Notes: a model not told the origin generated them from the sequence alone. 64,000 nt of DNA from Ectothiorhodospira magna (GCF_900110965.1 NZ_FOFO01000001.1:1-64000), one strand, 5' to 3'. Counted from the first letter of the stretch, positions 15,574-27,344 are shown. Made by a program: numbers and translations.

Positions 15574-18500
15574 TCAGCTTTTCAACCCCTCAAAAACCCC
15601 CCAGGCCACCCGGTAGTCTTCTTCCCGGTCGGGTTTGTGGAAGGGGGCGTGATAGTGGATGGTGCGGGGGATGGGGCCGCCGGGTTGGGTGTCGTCCTGA
15701 TACGTTTTGCTGACGGTGCCCTGTTGCAGGTGGGCGATGTCTTCCCAGCCCAGGGGGATGTCCCGTTCGCTGCGCTGGGGCGATTCGATGCCGTAGCTGA
15801 TGCCGTTTTGCAGGTCGGCACGGCGGGCCTTGCGGGGGAGTCCTACCTGGGTGAGACCCTTGCTGGGGGTGAAGATGATGCGGCCCGTGGCGTCGTACCA
15901 GGTGTCGGCTTCGTACTGGCGCATGACGGGGAACTGGACCCGGTAAAGGGTGAGCAGTTCGGCCAGGGTGAGACCCAGGGCCTGGGCGACGAGTACGTCG
16001 ATTTCCAGCAGGGCCTGGCGGCGGGCGTAGTCGCTACGCAGGGCACAGTGGCGCCGCCAGTGGGGGGTGAGACGGCTGAAGAAGTCGGCGGGCAGCAGAC
16101 GGGCGGCGGGGCTGTCAGGGGCGATGGCCCAGCACTGGTGGCGGAAGTCGTCCTGCCAGCAGGTTTGCCAGAGGTCGGCGTAGTGATTAGAGAGACATAA
16201 TAAGTTCAGTCCTCTCAATAAAATTTGCCCGGATTCAATAATAGGGAAAAAAGCTAAATCGTTTCCGTATAGATCTGACTTTCCAGTAGATTTTAAGAAA
16301 AAATCATATACAACAGAAAATGTAGAAGCTGCAAATAATGAAATTATTCGGCAATCACTAAAAGCAGTGCTTACAACAGTATGTATATGGCCTGATCCTT
16401 TGGGAATTATCGACCCAATAAAGGATCTTTCTGAAGATCCTCCGAACATTCTTCTATTGACAAAACGATAATACTCCGTCACCCGCTTCGGCCCGCTGGC
16501 GCCGGGTTCGGTCCAGGGGACTTTGGGGGTTCGGGCGGCGTATTCGTCCGGGGTGCAGGCGGGGACGTAGTTGGTGCGGGGAAGGTAGTCGTCCGGCAGG
16601 GTTTCCAGATCCAGTACGTCATAGTCCTTGTTACTCTTGCAACCAAGACGCGGAGACTTGAACAAGGGATTACCGACAAAGAAATGGGGACCGGAGAGTA
16701 TCCATTCTCCTGCATCCCTGGGAAAACGGATTTCACGGCGGATTGTGCCGTCCTCTTGCTGGTTGTGCTCATTCCAATGCTGGGTTGAATAATAATCATC
16801 CTTGAGATCGCCCAAGCGCCGAGGCTGAGCGGCAAATTTTTTCAGTACGGAGACCAAAGAGTTGGCATGAAGGGCGGGGAGGCGGGCTTCAAGGGGGTCC
16901 GTATCAGATTCGTCATAGAGTCTGGCAAACAAGGATAATTCCTGCTCCGTGACATTGATGATACGGTCGGCATGACCCTCTGTATTCCAGCGCACCCGGA
17001 TGCGGCCATCTTCGCCTTCAATTTCCTCCTTGATGCCAGGCACAGGCTCTGTGCCTTTATGATTGAAACAGGCGTCTATGGTTTTGGGGACGAAAAGATT
17101 GGCCGCATGGTAAAAGTTCGGAGATGCGGACCAAGAACCATGTATATTAATGCTGAATAACGTCTGATTATGTACATCTGCAAATAATCCCATTTCATTG
17201 ACGAACTGATAATGCCCCCGCAACCTCGAATACACCTCCCGCCGCAATCCTCCACCCTTGGGATCGTCATAAATTCCTTCGGGATGCAACAATCCGGTGA
17301 CGCCCTTTTCATTGCCAATCATCCATGACCGTGGCAGAAAACACTTGTACAGATTGGCCTTTTGCCCGGCAAGTTGAGGATAATTCCCCACTGCATTGAG
17401 AAAATTCTGCGTCCCTTCCGATTCCTCGTACTCCTCCCGCCAGGCCGGGGGCAAGGCCGGAATCCGGTGAAAAATCTGCTCCCGCAATGCATTGAGCCGA
17501 CTGGCGGAATACTTTCTCAGGACAAACAGGGGTTCGTGATCCCCCAGTATTCCCGCCTCCTCCCATTCCACCTTGATCCAGGGCGGATTCCCCAGGATGA
17601 GATGAAAACCTCCCCCCGCCGGGGTCGGCTCCCCCACAAAGAAATCGGCAAACTCCAGTTCCCAATGGAAAAAACGCCGCCGCCGGGCAATCTGGTCCGC
17701 CAGCCGCAAACGGGGAAAGGCGGCAAACAGCACTTCCAGATCCACCACCCCGAAACGGTCCACAAACCGGCGCCCGCGCTCCTCTTCCTCACCGGCATTG
17801 AACAGGTCTCGCACCTCATAACGGGGACCGGCGGCAATGATGTCCCCCAATAGCAGATTTTCCAGATCGAACAGATATTCTTCCCGGTCCGGCAACTGGG
17901 CCGCCTCGGCAATGGGCCAGAACCAGAGGGCGCACCAGTAGTCCATCACCAGCTTGAGGCGCAGATAGGCGCCGGCGTTCTTGCGGTACTGGGCATGACC
18001 TTCCAGCAGCCGGTCCTTTTCGTCCAGGGTGCTGGCCTGTCCGTCGGCTTGCCGGCCATAGATGGCATAGGGGTCGGTGGTGCGGCGGCGCATCCGCTCC
18101 AGATCGGTGGCATGTTGGTGCCAGAGGGCTTCGATGCGCTCGGACAGCCGGACCAGACGCTGCTGCTCGTCCCGGTCCAGGGGACGGGTGAAGGTCTTGC
18201 GCCAGGTGTCGATGGCGGCGATGGCCGAGCGGTGCAGCTGTTTGACCCCTCTGTCCCCATAGTGGGCCATGCCGGGATCGGGCAAAAGGAAATGCCAGAT
18301 GCCCTGGGGAGGCCGGGGGGCATGATGGGGCACCGGGTCCGGGGCGCGGTTGTGCCAGGCGGCCTCGTCCTTGGGCTTGCGGCCCAGGCTGTCCTGGGGA
18401 TAGACCGCCCGGCGCGCACCCACCAGGGAGTCGCCGTTGAGCAGTTGCAGGCCAAACCAGGGGACAAAACGGTCGTCGGAGAGGGCGTTGAGCCACAGGG

Positions 18501-20490
18501 AGACCTGGGCCAGTTCCACCGCCACCGGGTTTTTGTCCACGCCGAATACGTTGTGGTCGGCCAGGTACATCTTCACCCGCTGCTTTTCGGCGGCGTAGTC
18601 CGCCTGGGGAATCCGTGCGTCGCAGGCGCTCTGGGCCAGGGCCAGGTAATGGTCGGCCAACTGGTCGATGGCTTCGTTGAGGAACGCGGCGGACCCCATG
18701 GCCGGCTCGCAAATCCGCAGTTGTAACAGGCGTTCGGCCCGGGCGGCATCGTCGGGCAGGGGGTCGAGCTGTTCCTTGAACAGTTCCGCCAGGGCGTATC
18801 GGACCAGACTGCGGGTGAGTCCTTCGGGGGTGTAGTAGCTGGCGGATTTCTGCCGGTCCCGGCCCGCCAGACGGTAAAGAAAGGTGCCCCTGGGATGGCG
18901 GCGCAGTACCCGTCTGCCGGCGTCGTCCTGGTCATACACCCGTTCTTCTTCGGTGTACTGTTCCAGGGCCTGGGCATCGACAAAATAGCCGGTGTCCAGG
19001 GGGTCGGGGTTGTCCTCGCCGGCCCGCTTGACTTCGTAGAGGTCATCTTCGGCGAAAAAGCCCCGGTAGCTGAGCAGGGCTTCGTAAACGGCGCCCAGCT
19101 GGTTGATGCCCAGGCGGGCGTAGGAGATGCGGCCCCGGCGACGGCGGCCCCTGGCGGGGCGGGACAGGGACATGAGGCGGATGACCTGTTGCAGGGTGGC
19201 GTTGGTGAATACCACCCGGTTGAGCAGCGGGGTGCGGGCGGGGTCGAACAGGTGGGATTGCAGGGGGGCCATGGTGAAGGCGTCCCGGCCCGTGCCGCCG
19301 CTGGAGAGCAGGTCGCCGGCGGGGCGGTGGCCTTCCCGCACCAGCCGGAACAGGGTGGTGAGGGTGTCGTGAAAATAGCGGCCCTGTTGTTCGGCGGGGC
19401 TGGTGAGGGGGACCAGTTCCAGTTCCCGCAGGTGTTCCAGGCTGTAGCCCTTGAGGTAGGTTTCCGTGTGCATGGGGGCGTAGCCCAGTTCCGGGCGGGC
19501 TTCGATGTAAAACAAAAACAGCAGCCGGTACATGTAGCGCAGACATTCCAGGCTGAGCTGGTGGGGGTCGAGCTGGCCGGAGAAGATGCCTTTTTTCTGG
19601 TCCCTGGCCTGGGCCACCAGATGGGCGGCGGCTTCGTTGCCCAGCCGTTCGATACATTCCCGCAGGGCGTATTTGAGGTCTTCGGAGACGCCGAAGGCGT
19701 GGCGGTGGGCGTTGTCTTCCAGGGTGTCCAGCAGGCTGCGGCCCTGGCCGTCCAGCAGGGAGTCCCGGTGCATCAGGGCGGTGGCCACCTTGAGGCTTTC
19801 GGTTTCCCGGCGGGAGAGCAGTTCCACCCAGTCCAGGCGCAGGATGCGGCCCTGGGCGAATTTGGCCCGGTCGATGAGCAGCCATTGGCGGGGGCTGGCC
19901 AGCAGTACCCAGCGGGGGGGCCGGGTCTGGGTGAAGATGAAGCGGCCCAGGGCGCTTTGCCAGTCGGTGAGCTGGTCGCCGTCCCACAGGGGGCGCGGCA
20001 CCGGGCTGGGGTCCAGGGTGAGGTATTGGGATTCCAGCAGGGAGACGATCAGGGGGTCGGTGTCCGGCTCGGCCAGGGGCACGGCCTGCACCACCCACAG
20101 CAGGGGGGCGTTGTCCGGGTCCAGGTATTCCGCCAGTACGGGGAATTCGGTGTCGGCGGCGGCGGGAAGGCGACGGGGGGCGTAGTGGTAGCCCAGGACG
20201 GCCAGCAGGTCTCGCACTGATTCCCGCTGGGCCTGAACCCGGCGGCGGGGATCTCGCTCCCGTTCCAGTTGGGATAGCCCCTGAAGGTGGGCGTGGGCCA
20301 TGCGGGCCAGACGCTGCCAGGGGGCCAGTTGGTGTTCCGGCAGGGTGTCTCCCTTGGGCAGGGCGTCCCTGGCGGCCTGTTCCGCCGTGTGCCAGCGTTC
20401 CAGGCTGTCGCGGATGTCATCCAGAAAGCGTTCGCTCAGGTAATGCTCGGAATAGAATTCGTTGTCGTTGATGATGCCGGCCCAGGCCAT
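15574..20490 (-). CDS. Large N6-adenine DNA methyltransferase (DISARM DrmMI / PglX-like, Eco57I family)
   Basis: A 1,638-residue class I methyltransferase. Motif [18 protein letters not shown], is near residue 590 and the catalytic motif [15 protein letters not shown], near 967; NPPW is the adenine-N6 type. The first 500 residues are a family-specific helical region, and the part after 1000 should hold target recognition. The ATG at 20488-20490 is two bases after the stop of the SNF2 helicase gene, so the two are translationally coupled; the open frame upstream of this ATG lies inside the helicase gene and is not coding. Stretches around 16190-16470 and 17040-17200 are much richer in A+T than the rest, suggesting exchanged target-recognition segments. 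It probably methylates host DNA for self-marking. Confidence 0.82.
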   Translation of the reverse strand: MAWAGIINDNEFYSEHYLSERFLDDIRDSLERWHTAEQAARDALPKGDTLPEHQLAPWQRLARMAHAHLQGLSQLERERDPRRRVQAQRESVRDLLAVLGYHYAPRRLPAAADTEFPVLAEYLDPDNAPLLWVVQAVPLAEPDTDPLIVSLLESQYLTLDPSPVPRPLWDGDQLTDWQSALGRFIFTQTRPPRWVLLASPRQWLLIDRAKFAQGRILRLDWVELLSRRETESLKVATALMHRDSLLDGQGRSLLDTLEDNAHRHAFGVSEDLKYALRECIERLGNEAAAHLVAQARDQKKGIFSGQLDPHQLSLECLRYMYRLLFLFYIEARPELGYAPMHTETYLKGYSLEHLRELELVPLTSPAEQQGRYFHDTLTTLFRLVREGHRPAGDLLSSGGTGRDAFTMAPLQSHLFDPARTPLLNRVVFTNATLQQVIRLMSLSRPARGRRRRGRISYARLGINQLGAVYEALLSYRGFFAEDDLYEVKRAGEDNPDPLDTGYFVDAQALEQYTEEERVYDQDDAGRRVLRRHPRGTFLYRLAGRDRQKSASYYTPEGLTRSLVRYALAELFKEQLDPLPDDAARAERLLQLRICEPAMGSAAFLNEAIDQLADHYLALAQSACDARIPQADYAAEKQRVKMYLADHNVFGVDKNPVAVELAQVSLWLNALSDDRFVPWFGLQLLNGDSLVGARRAVYPQDSLGRKPKDEAAWHNRAPDPVPHHAPRPPQGIWHFLLPDPGMAHYGDRGVKQLHRSAIAAIDTWRKTFTRPLDRDEQQRLVRLSERIEALWHQHATDLERMRRRTTDPYAIYGRQADGQASTLDEKDRLLEGHAQYRKNAGAYLRLKLVMDYWCALWFWPIAEAAQLPDREEYLFDLENLLLGDIIAAGPRYEVRDLFNAGEEEERGRRFVDRFGVVDLEVLFAAFPRLRLADQIARRRRFFHWELEFADFFVGEPTPAGGGFHLILGNPPWIKVEWEEAGILGDHEPLFVLRKYSASRLNALREQIFHRIPALPPAWREEYEESEGTQNFLNAVGNYPQLAGQKANLYKCFLPRSWMIGNEKGVTGLLHPEGIYDDPKGGGLRREVYSRLRGHYQFVNEMGLFADVHNQTLFSINIHGSWSASPNFYHAANLFVPKTIDACFNHKGTEPVPGIKEEIEGEDGRIRVRWNTEGHADRIINVTEQELSLFARLYDESDTDPLEARLPALHANSLVSVLKKFAAQPRRLGDLKDDYYSTQHWNEHNQQEDGTIRREIRFPRDAGEWILSGPHFFVGNPLFKSPRLGCKSNKDYDVLDLETLPDDYLPRTNYVPACTPDEYAARTPKVPWTEPGASGPKRVTEYYRFVNRRMFGGSSERSFIGSIIPKGSGHIHTVVSTAFSDCRIISLFAASTFSVVYDFFLKSTGKSDLYGNDLAFFPIIESGQILLRGLNLLCLSNHYADLWQTCWQDDFRHQCWAIAPDSPAARLLPADFFSRLTPHWRRHCALRSDYARRQALLEIDVLVAQALGLTLAELLTLYRVQFPVMRQYEADTWYDATGRIIFTPSKGLTQVGLPRKARRADLQNGISYGIESPQRSERDIPLGWEDIAHLQQGTVSKTYQDDTQPGGPIPRTIHYHAPFHKPDREEDYRVAWGVFEGLKS

Positions 20491-20492
20491 GG

Positions 20493-23354
20493 TCAGGTCT
20501 CCTCTCCGGTGCAGGCGACAATCACCTGGATGTAGGGTTGGGGTTCGATCATCTGGGTGTCTTCCAGCCAGTCTTCGTAGTCCTTGAAGATGCGGTCGAT
20601 ATGGGCCATGCCTTCGTCCCGGCGGCGGGTCTTGAGGGCGTCGGCCTGGGCGCTGGCGGACAATGCCTGTTCCAGTTGGCGGATATGGCGCTGTTTGAGG
20701 GCGTCCATGGCGCTCATCTGGATGTTGAGCTGATGATTGAGATGGGCTTCTTCCCGACGGCGGTGCTGGTCCAGGTGGGTCAGGGCCAGGTCCACCACTT
20801 CGGGAAGCTGGGCCTGAAGGGTGTCGGTGGGTCCGGCCTGGCCCCGGTTGGCCATCTGGCCGGGGGTGAGTTGCAGACGGCGGCAGAAGCCGTCCAGGGT
20901 GAGGGTGTCCACCACCTGACCGGCCCGTAGCACCAGACCGATCCAGGACTGGATGAGCAGGTAGCCCCGGCGGTTGGGGTAGCCGCCGTGGAGCAGGAAG
21001 GCGGTATCCTCCGGGCCAAGGGCGGCGGGCAGGCGCAGGACCGGGGCGGTGTGGCGGCCAAAGGCGGACAGGGCGCGATCCGCCAGCCATTCCATCACCG
21101 GATGCAGGGGCCACAGATAATGTTCCTCGGCCCAGGGGCTGTCCTCGTCCCGGCGACGGCGCAGGCCGTCCTTAATCCGCTCCACCACCGGGGTGAGGAT
21201 GAAGCGGTCGTTGTCGGGGCGGGATTCGGGGGGCAGATGGCGCAGGCGCTGCACCAGGTCTGGCGGTGAGGTGAGTGTCAGCCGGCGGGCGCGGGGGTCC
21301 ACGTCCACCTGCAGGGGGACGCCGCTGTCCCGGAGTCCGTTGAGGGCGGTGGTGGCGTAGTGGAAGTCGTCCTCGAACAGGCTGAACGGGGCGGCGGCGG
21401 GGGGCGGCGTGGCGGGGGTGTCGGGAATGAAGGCGTCCAGGGGGTTGGCGCTTTGGGACTGTTGCTGGTCGAGGAATTGGGCAAACAGGCCGGCCAGGTC
21501 GTCGCTGTCCTGTTCCATGAATTCGGCCACGGTGGCTTCTTCTTCGGCGGCGTCGAACTGGCCGAGAAATTCGGAGGGGTCGCCGATGTTGCGCTGGGCC
21601 TGTTCGTCCTTGTCGATGAGGATATCCAGCACCCGCTGTTCGTCCTGCACCCTGGGGTTGCTGGCGGCGGTGATGAGGTAGCGAATCCGGGGGCAACGGG
21701 TCTGGCCGTAGCGGTCGATGCGGCCATTGCGCTGCTGGAACACCATCAGGGACCAGGGGATGTCGAAGTGGATCAGGCGGTGGGACAGGTGATGGAGGTT
21801 GATGCCTTCGGCGGCCACATCGGAGCAAAGCAGCAGGCGGACCGGGGCTTCCCGCCGGCCAAAGTCTTCGACAATGGCCATCAGTTCCCGGTCGGGACGA
21901 TCCCCCCGCAGTACGGCCACCTGATCCGGTTTCAGGCTGAGATCGGCACATAGGTGATGCTGGAGAAAGTCCAGGGTGCGCAGGCTTTCGGTGAAGATCA
22001 CCAGCCGGTCTTCCGTGTCGTTGGGCTGCCAGCCCAGGCTGTCGGGTCCGGTGCCCAGCAGGGTCAGCAGGCGCTGGTATTTGCTGAAATGGGTGGGGTC
22101 GATGGCCTGCAGAATCTGGCGCAGTTGTCTCAGGGTGTCCTGGTCCTGGATCAGGTCCGGGTTGGGGTCGAGTTTTTCCAGGCGACGCAGGCGGGTGTCC
22201 AGGGTGGCGAGACAGGCGGCGGGGCTGGAATAGAGGGCTTTTTTGAGGGTGGTGCGAAAGAGCTGGGCGCCGCCGGCGCCGGGGCGGCCATCCAGGGTAT
22301 GGAAGGTGAGTCCGTCCAGGAAGTCGTGGGCGGCTTCCTCGGCTGCCGAGGCGGGGATGCGGATGCGGTCGATATCCCGTTCATGCTGGTAGCGGCCCAA
22401 CTGGTCCTGCACGTCCTTTTTGAAGCGGCGGATGACCAGTCCCTTGTCGCGGAAATCCTCGTGGGCGTAGTCCTCCGGGTTGGCAATGGCGGTGGGGTCG
22501 AGCATGTTCATCAGGCTGGCGAAGCTGCGGGGCTTGCCGTCGTGGGGGGTGGCCGAGAGCATGATGAGGGTGTCGGAGCGGGTGGCCAGCAGGCGGGCGA
22601 GGCGGGCCCGTTGGGAATGGCCGCCCCGTTCGGCCACGTTATGGGCTTCGTCGATGATGATGATGTCCCAATGGGCCTGTTCCAGGTGATGACGGTATTC
22701 GATGTCCTGTTTGAGGGTGTCGATGGAGATGATGGCCCGGTCGAAATAGTGGAACGGGTTGTGGTTGCCGGGGATGCGGTTGCGTACCCGTTGCAGGCCC
22801 ACGGAGTCGAGCCGGACCAGGGGGATGGTGAAGCGGTTCCAGAATTCCTGCTGGAACTGGGCCAGCATGGATTTGCTGGTAAGGACCAGGATGCGGCGGC
22901 CCCGGCCTCTGGCGATGAGTTCGGCGGTGAGGATACCGGCTTCCAGGGTTTTCCCAAGACCGACGGCATCGGCGATCAATATGCGGCAGCGGGCCTGGCT
23001 CAGGCCCTGGCGGGCGGGTTCGAGTTGAAACGGGAGGGGGTCGAGGGCGGCCCGGTGTCCCAGGCGGATCTGGGGGCCGGCCACCGGGGTTTTGCGGATG
23101 ACGGTATCCAGATAAAGCAGGCTGGCCTGATAGCCGCTGCTGAGGTCGTCGATCAGGTGGGTTTTGCGGGGATCGAGGATGCGGATATGTGATTCGAGGG
23201 TGGTGAGGAAGTGCCCTTCCCTGCCCCGCACCAGTTCCGAGATGCCTTCGCAGATGAGTAGATAGCCGCCGTCGGTGGTGCGGCTGATCATGCGGATGCG
23301 CCATTCCGCGTCGCGGATTTCCACCCGCATTCCCGGCGCGTAGTTCACTGGCAT
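20493..23354 (-). CDS. drmD: SNF2-like helicase DrmD of a DISARM-type locus
   Basis: A 953-residue superfamily 2 ATPase. It starts with a small beta-rich domain ([20 protein letters not shown]). Motif [13 protein letters not shown] is at residues 129-140, motif [11 protein letters not shown] near 232, and [12 protein letters not shown] follows. The C lobe has [14 protein letters not shown] and [13 protein letters not shown] near 543. This organisation is that of DrmD, the SNF2 helicase of class 1 DISARM, which is normally directly followed by the adenine methyltransferase, as here. An alternative is a SNF2 helicase of an unnamed restriction-like pair. It is the first gene of the island on its strand; no strong promoter was identified in the 187 bases upstream. 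Confidence 0.75.
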   Translation of the reverse strand: MPVNYAPGMRVEIRDAEWRIRMISRTTDGGYLLICEGISELVRGREGHFLTTLESHIRILDPRKTHLIDDLSSGYQASLLYLDTVIRKTPVAGPQIRLGHRAALDPLPFQLEPARQGLSQARCRILIADAVGLGKTLEAGILTAELIARGRGRRILVLTSKSMLAQFQQEFWNRFTIPLVRLDSVGLQRVRNRIPGNHNPFHYFDRAIISIDTLKQDIEYRHHLEQAHWDIIIIDEAHNVAERGGHSQRARLARLLATRSDTLIMLSATPHDGKPRSFASLMNMLDPTAIANPEDYAHEDFRDKGLVIRRFKKDVQDQLGRYQHERDIDRIRIPASAAEEAAHDFLDGLTFHTLDGRPGAGGAQLFRTTLKKALYSSPAACLATLDTRLRRLEKLDPNPDLIQDQDTLRQLRQILQAIDPTHFSKYQRLLTLLGTGPDSLGWQPNDTEDRLVIFTESLRTLDFLQHHLCADLSLKPDQVAVLRGDRPDRELMAIVEDFGRREAPVRLLLCSDVAAEGINLHHLSHRLIHFDIPWSLMVFQQRNGRIDRYGQTRCPRIRYLITAASNPRVQDEQRVLDILIDKDEQAQRNIGDPSEFLGQFDAAEEEATVAEFMEQDSDDLAGLFAQFLDQQQSQSANPLDAFIPDTPATPPPAAAPFSLFEDDFHYATTALNGLRDSGVPLQVDVDPRARRLTLTSPPDLVQRLRHLPPESRPDNDRFILTPVVERIKDGLRRRRDEDSPWAEEHYLWPLHPVMEWLADRALSAFGRHTAPVLRLPAALGPEDTAFLLHGGYPNRRGYLLIQSWIGLVLRAGQVVDTLTLDGFCRRLQLTPGQMANRGQAGPTDTLQAQLPEVVDLALTHLDQHRRREEAHLNHQLNIQMSAMDALKQRHIRQLEQALSASAQADALKTRRRDEGMAHIDRIFKDYEDWLEDTQMIEPQPYIQVIVACTGEET

Positions 23355-23507
23355 AGCTGGCCCGCCTTATCCGGCCCGGGGCGTTATCGGGCCAGAAGAA
23401 GGTGGCCTCGTGCCGTCACCGGGGTGGTGTTCCTGGGGTTTTTTGCTGTTTGGTGGAGCTTACCATGCCTGTGGTCTGTCTCGTGCAAGTTGGCACATTT
23501 TCCGCTC

Positions 23508-23527
23508 ACTCCCGCCAAGGCGGGAGT
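23508..23527. repeat. Palindromic repeat, possible cowN terminator
   Basis: ACTCCCGCC and GGCGGGAGT form exact 9-base arms separated by AA. A closely related palindrome occurs at 37196-37215. The position just after the cowN stop codon suits a terminator, but no T-run follows on the minus strand, so it may instead be a dispersed intergenic repeat. Confidence 0.5.
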
Positions 23528-23541
23528 CCCGGTGTCCGGTG

Positions 23542-23844
23542 TCAGCAGCAGGCTTCTTCCACCCAGGTCAGCAGGGCTTGGGCGTCTTCATCGCCACATG
23601 CCTCGAACAGTTCGCGGATCTGATTGATGTTGGCGTGGATCAGGAACAGGTCGTCCGGCTTGGGGCCGGATTTTGGGTTGCGTTTGCCCAGAAAATAATC
23701 CCAGAAGGGGGACTGGTGGGCTGGATCGGCGGTGTATTCCTCGATCAGGCTCATGACCCGGCGGGCGTTGCCGTCACAGTCCAGGTCCTTGAAGCTGATG
23801 TAGCGGGCGTTGGCGGCGTCGGGATGGAGAGTGGGGCGGGACAT
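23542..23844 (-). CDS. cowN: CowN, N2-fixation sustaining protein (protects nitrogenase from CO)
   Basis: A 100-residue protein with the CowN signature: RYISFKDLDCDGNARRVMSL, then SPFWDYFLGKRNPKSGPKPD and DLFLIHANINQIRELFEA, ending in EEACC. CowN is known from diazotrophs, where it lets nitrogenase work in the presence of carbon monoxide. The ATG at 23842-23844 follows an AAGGAG ribosome site six bases upstream. A perfect -24/-12 sigma-54 element and a NifA-type TGT-N10-ACA site lie upstream, so expression should follow nif regulation. No nif genes are in this window. It stands alone between valS and the defence island. Confidence 0.93.
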   Translation of the reverse strand: MSRPTLHPDAANARYISFKDLDCDGNARRVMSLIEEYTADPAHQSPFWDYFLGKRNPKSGPKPDDLFLIHANINQIRELFEACGDEDAQALLTWVEEACC

Positions 23845-23880
23845 GAACGGCTCCTTGAGTGGGTGTTTTATCGGCCATGA

Positions 23881-23896
23881 TGCAAGGAGCGAGCCA
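23881..23896 (-). promoter_or_regulatory. Sigma-54 (-24/-12) promoter of cowN
   Basis: The minus strand reads TGGCTCGCTCCTTGCA, matching the consensus TGGCACG-N4-TTGCW at all key positions with correct GG-to-GC spacing. It lies 36 bases upstream of the cowN start codon, so transcription should begin around 23870. Confidence 0.88.
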
Positions 23897-23969
23897 GTTT
23901 ATATGGGTTTGTAAGTCACTGTTAATGATGAAGGAATTTCCAAGGTAGGGCACGGGATGCCCATGGGGG

Positions 23970-23985
23970 TGTAGGAAAGATGACA
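23970..23985. promoter_or_regulatory. NifA-type upstream activator site (TGT-N10-ACA)
   Basis: TGT at 23970-23972 and ACA at 23983-23985 are separated by exactly ten bases. The site lies about 100 bases upstream of the predicted cowN transcription start, the usual distance for NifA acting on a sigma-54 promoter. Such a loose pattern can occur by chance, but its place relative to a perfect -24/-12 element makes function likely. Confidence 0.7.
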
Positions 23986-24002
23986 GGTGTGGAGCCAAGG
24001 CC

Positions 24003-24027
24003 CCCTTCTCCCCTTGGGGGAGAAGGG
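24003..24027. repeat. CCCTTCTCCCC hairpin after valS
   Basis: CCCTTCTCCCC and GGGGGAGAAGGG form a stem of about eleven pairs with a very small loop. It resembles the dispersed CCCTCTCCC/GGGAGAGGG intergenic repeats seen in many proteobacteria. It lies about 50 bases past the valS stop and may end that transcript, although there is no T-run. Confidence 0.55.
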
Positions 24028-24075
24028 TTGGGATGAGGGGAAGGCGGCGGGCACGCCCCCCCGGTACACCCCACC

Positions 24076-26838
24076 TCACAACCGCCGGATTTTTTCCAAC
24101 TGGGCTTCCAGTTCCCGCAGGGTGGTGCCCATCTCGGCCACCCGTTCCCGTTCCTTGGCCACCACTTCCGCCGGGGCGCGTTCCACAAACCCTGCATTGG
24201 CCAGCTTGCCCTCGCACAGGGTCAAATTCTTCTGCACCTTGGCGATTTCCTTTTCCAGACGGGCGATTTCCGCATCCTTGTCGATCAGGCCCGCCAGGGG
24301 AATCAGCAGGCGCATCTCACCCACCAGGGTCATGGCGGATTCCGGGGCCTCGGTGCCTTCCAGCCACTGTACCGATTCAGGCTTGGCCAGGAAGCGGATG
24401 AAACCCTGGTTGGCGGCAAAACGGGCCTGGTCTTCCGGTTTCCAGTTGTCCAGCAGCACCGGCAGGGGCTTGCCGGGGGAGATGTCCATCTCGGCGCGGA
24501 TGCGGCGCATGCCCAGGATGAAGGTCTTGACCCACTCGATTTCCTGCTCGGCGCTGGCATCCTTGAGGGCATCGTCCACCACCGGGTAGGGGCGGTGCAT
24601 GAGGGTGTCGCCGGTGACGCCGGCCAGCGGGGCCACCTGGCGCCAGATGGCCTCGGTGATGAAGGGCATCACCGGGTGCATCAGGCGCAGCAGGGTTTCC
24701 AGAACCTGCACCAGGGTACGGCGGGTGCCGCGACGGGCGGCCTCGCTGCTGTCCTCGCCGGTGAGCACCGGCTTGCACAGCTCCAGGTACCAGTCGCAGT
24801 AGTCGTACCAAGTGAACTCGTACAGGGCTTTGGCCGCCAGGTCGAAGCGGTATTCCCCCAGTTGGCGATGGGTCTCGGCGATGGTGTCCTGCAGACGGGA
24901 GGTGATCCAGCGATCCGCCAGGGACAGTTCCACCGGGCCGCCGCAAAGGCCCGTGTCCTGGCCCTCGGTGTTCATGAGCACATAGCGGGCGGCGTTCCAC
25001 AGCTTGTTGCAGAAGTTGCGGTAGCCTTCGATGCGGCCCAGGTCGAACTTGATGTCCCGGCCACTGGAAGCCAGGGCCGCCAGGGTGAAGCGCAGGGCGT
25101 CGGTGCCAAAGGCGGGGATGCCGTCGGGGAACTGTTTTTTGGTGGCCTGGGCGATGCGCTTTTCCATCTGCGGCTGCATCAGCCCGGTGGTGCGCTTGGC
25201 CAGCAGGTCTTCCAGGCTGATGCCGTCGATGAGGTCGATGGGGTCGAGCACGTTGCCCTTGGACTTGGACATCTTCTGGCCTTCCGCGTCACGGATCAGG
25301 CCGGTGACGTAGACTTCCCGGAATGGCACATCATCCATGAACTTGAGGCCCATCATGATCATGCGGGCCACCCAGAAGAAGATGATGTCAAAGCCGGTGA
25401 CCAGTACCGCGGTGGGGTAGAAGGTCTTGAGTTCCGGGGTCTGCTCCGGCCAGCCCAGGGTGGAGAAGGGCCACAGGGCGGAGCTGAACCAGGTGTCCAG
25501 TACGTCCGGGTCCTGGGTCAGGCGTACCTCGTCCCCCAGCCGGTGCTTGCGGCGCACGGCGGCCTCGTCCTCGCCCACGTAGATGTTGCCGGCCTCGTCG
25601 TACCAGGCGGGGATGCGGTGACCCCACCAGATCTGGCGGGAGATACACCAGTCCTCGATATTGCGCATCCACTCAAAGTAGGTCTTGCTCCAGTTCTCGG
25701 GCACGAAGCGGATGCGGCCATCCTCCACCGCCCGGATGGCGGGTTCGGCCAGGGGCGCGGCCTTCACGTACCACTGGTCGGTGAGGAAGGGTTCGATGAC
25801 GGCGCCGCTGCGGTCACCCCTGGGCACCATGAGCTTGTGATCGTCGATGCGCTCCAGCAGACCCTGGGCCTCCAGGTCGGCGATGACCTGCCGACGGGCA
25901 TCGAAGCGATCCAGGCCCCGGTAGGCTTCGGGGGCGGCATCGTTGATGCGGGCATCCACGGTGAAGATGTTGATCATGGGCAGATGGTGCCGGCTGCCCA
26001 CGGCGTAGTCGTTGAAATCGTGGGCGGGGGTGATCTTCACGCAGCCGGAACCAAATTCCGGGTCCACGTAGTCGTCGGCGATCACGGGGATCTCCCGGCC
26101 GGTGAGGGGCAGGGTGACGGTTTTGCCGATGAGGTGGCGATAGCGCTCATCCTCCGGGTTCACCGCCACGGCGGTATCCCCCAGCATGGTTTCCGGGCGG
26201 GTGGTGGCCACCACCAGATGACCGGAGCCGTCGCTCAGGGGGTAGCGCAGGTGCCAGAGTTTGCCCTGTTCTTCCTCGGAGATGACCTCCAGGTCGGAAA
26301 CGGCGGTGTGCAGCACCGGGTCCCAGTTCACCAGGCGCTTGCCCCGATAGATCAGACCTTCCTCGTACAGGCGCACGAAGACCTCGGTCACCGCCCGGGA
26401 CAGGCCGGCATCCATGGTGAACCGCTCCCGGTGCCAGTCGATGGAGGTGCCCAGGCGCCGTAGCTGTTGCTGGATCTGGTTGCCGGAGTGGTCCCGCCAT
26501 TCCCAGACCTTATCCAGAAACGCCTCCCGGCCCAGATCATGACGGGACTGGCCATCCCGGGCCAGTTGGCGTTCCACCACCATCTGGGTGGCGATGCCCG
26601 CATGGTCGGTGCCCCCCTGCCAGAGGGTGTTGTCCCCCCGCATCCGGTGGTAGCGGATGAGGGTGTCCATCAGGGTGTCCTGGAAGGCGTGGCCCATGTG
26701 CAGGGTGCCGGTGACGTTGGGCGGCGGCAGCATGATGCAGTAGGGCGTGCCCTCGCCCGCGGGGGCGAACCAGCCGCGGCCCTCCCATTCCTGATAAATG
26801 GCTTGTTCGATGGCGTGGGGGTCGTAAGTCTTGTCCAT
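24076..26838 (-). CDS. valS: Valyl-tRNA synthetase
   Basis: A 920-residue class I synthetase that charges tRNA-Val. The HIGH-type signature is [14 protein letters not shown] (residues 38-51) and the KMSKS loop is [10 protein letters not shown] near 523. The editing domain with [17 protein letters not shown] and a C-terminal coiled coil ([20 protein letters not shown]) are present, as expected for ValRS. I use the ATG at 26836-26838, which gives [12 protein letters not shown], the family's normal start; the open frame extends 22 codons further but with unrelated residues. holC and pepA precede it, the usual gammaproteobacterial order pepA-holC-valS, with 62 bases between holC and valS. Confidence 0.97.
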   Translation of the reverse strand: MDKTYDPHAIEQAIYQEWEGRGWFAPAGEGTPYCIMLPPPNVTGTLHMGHAFQDTLMDTLIRYHRMRGDNTLWQGGTDHAGIATQMVVERQLARDGQSRHDLGREAFLDKVWEWRDHSGNQIQQQLRRLGTSIDWHRERFTMDAGLSRAVTEVFVRLYEEGLIYRGKRLVNWDPVLHTAVSDLEVISEEEQGKLWHLRYPLSDGSGHLVVATTRPETMLGDTAVAVNPEDERYRHLIGKTVTLPLTGREIPVIADDYVDPEFGSGCVKITPAHDFNDYAVGSRHHLPMINIFTVDARINDAAPEAYRGLDRFDARRQVIADLEAQGLLERIDDHKLMVPRGDRSGAVIEPFLTDQWYVKAAPLAEPAIRAVEDGRIRFVPENWSKTYFEWMRNIEDWCISRQIWWGHRIPAWYDEAGNIYVGEDEAAVRRKHRLGDEVRLTQDPDVLDTWFSSALWPFSTLGWPEQTPELKTFYPTAVLVTGFDIIFFWVARMIMMGLKFMDDVPFREVYVTGLIRDAEGQKMSKSKGNVLDPIDLIDGISLEDLLAKRTTGLMQPQMEKRIAQATKKQFPDGIPAFGTDALRFTLAALASSGRDIKFDLGRIEGYRNFCNKLWNAARYVLMNTEGQDTGLCGGPVELSLADRWITSRLQDTIAETHRQLGEYRFDLAAKALYEFTWYDYCDWYLELCKPVLTGEDSSEAARRGTRRTLVQVLETLLRLMHPVMPFITEAIWRQVAPLAGVTGDTLMHRPYPVVDDALKDASAEQEIEWVKTFILGMRRIRAEMDISPGKPLPVLLDNWKPEDQARFAANQGFIRFLAKPESVQWLEGTEAPESAMTLVGEMRLLIPLAGLIDKDAEIARLEKEIAKVQKNLTLCEGKLANAGFVERAPAEVVAKERERVAEMGTTLRELEAQLEKIRRL

Positions 26839-26900
26839 GGTGCCTGTGTCTGGATGCGGGCGAAAGGGGCGGATTATATGATGCTTTTCGGTGGGAGTGG

Positions 26901-27323
26901 TCATCCCAGCGGATGGTGGTGCAGGTCGTAGCCCTGTTCCCGGTAGTAGCGATAGCGGTGGCGTCCGGCCTGTTTCACTACGGGATCCTCGTTGACGATT
27001 TCCGCCACCCGGGCAAAGCCCTGGTAGCCTTCGGGGACAGTGTCGGCTAGATTCAGCAGCAAATCCCGGGCCGTGGGGGGGATGCGGTCATGGCCGATGC
27101 TCACCGGCATGTCCGGGTCCTGGGGATTGATTCCGTGGGGGATGAAGGCATCATCCCGAAAAGTCCACAGCAGCTCATCCAGTTGCCGCGACAGGCCGGG
27201 GGCGCCGGTGTGCACGTGCACCCGATGCCCCAGCCCGAAAGCCTTCTGGATCAGCCGGCAGCTGATGGCCAGACGGGCCTGGGGCTGGTCGCTCTTGATG
27301 GTGTAAAAATCAACGCGGGTCAT
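26901..27323 (-). CDS. holC: DNA polymerase III chi subunit
   Basis: A 140-residue protein with the HolC pattern: [56 protein letters not shown], and a C-terminal [18 protein letters not shown]. Chi links the clamp loader (through psi) to single-strand binding protein at the replication fork. It sits between pepA and valS, the standard arrangement, with 21 bases separating it from pepA. The ATG at 27321-27323 fits the family start. Confidence 0.95.
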   Translation of the reverse strand: MTRVDFYTIKSDQPQARLAISCRLIQKAFGLGHRVHVHTGAPGLSRQLDELLWTFRDDAFIPHGINPQDPDMPVSIGHDRIPPTARDLLLNLADTVPEGYQGFARVAEIVNEDPVVKQAGRHRYRYYREQGYDLHHHPLG

Positions 27324-27344
27324 GGCGCAAACGGCGGGGCGCCG

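Noticed and set aside
20491-21114. N-terminal extension of the methyltransferase frame
   Set aside because: The 208 extra codons are arginine- and proline-rich, overlap drmD in another frame, and lack conservation. The ATG at 20490, right after the drmD stop, gives the natural start.
1168-23354. A canonical BREX or canonical complete DISARM system
   Set aside because: No pglZ, brxC, brxL or brxA-type gene is present for BREX, and no separate drmA, drmB or PLD-type drmC for DISARM. Only part of the DISARM set can be claimed.
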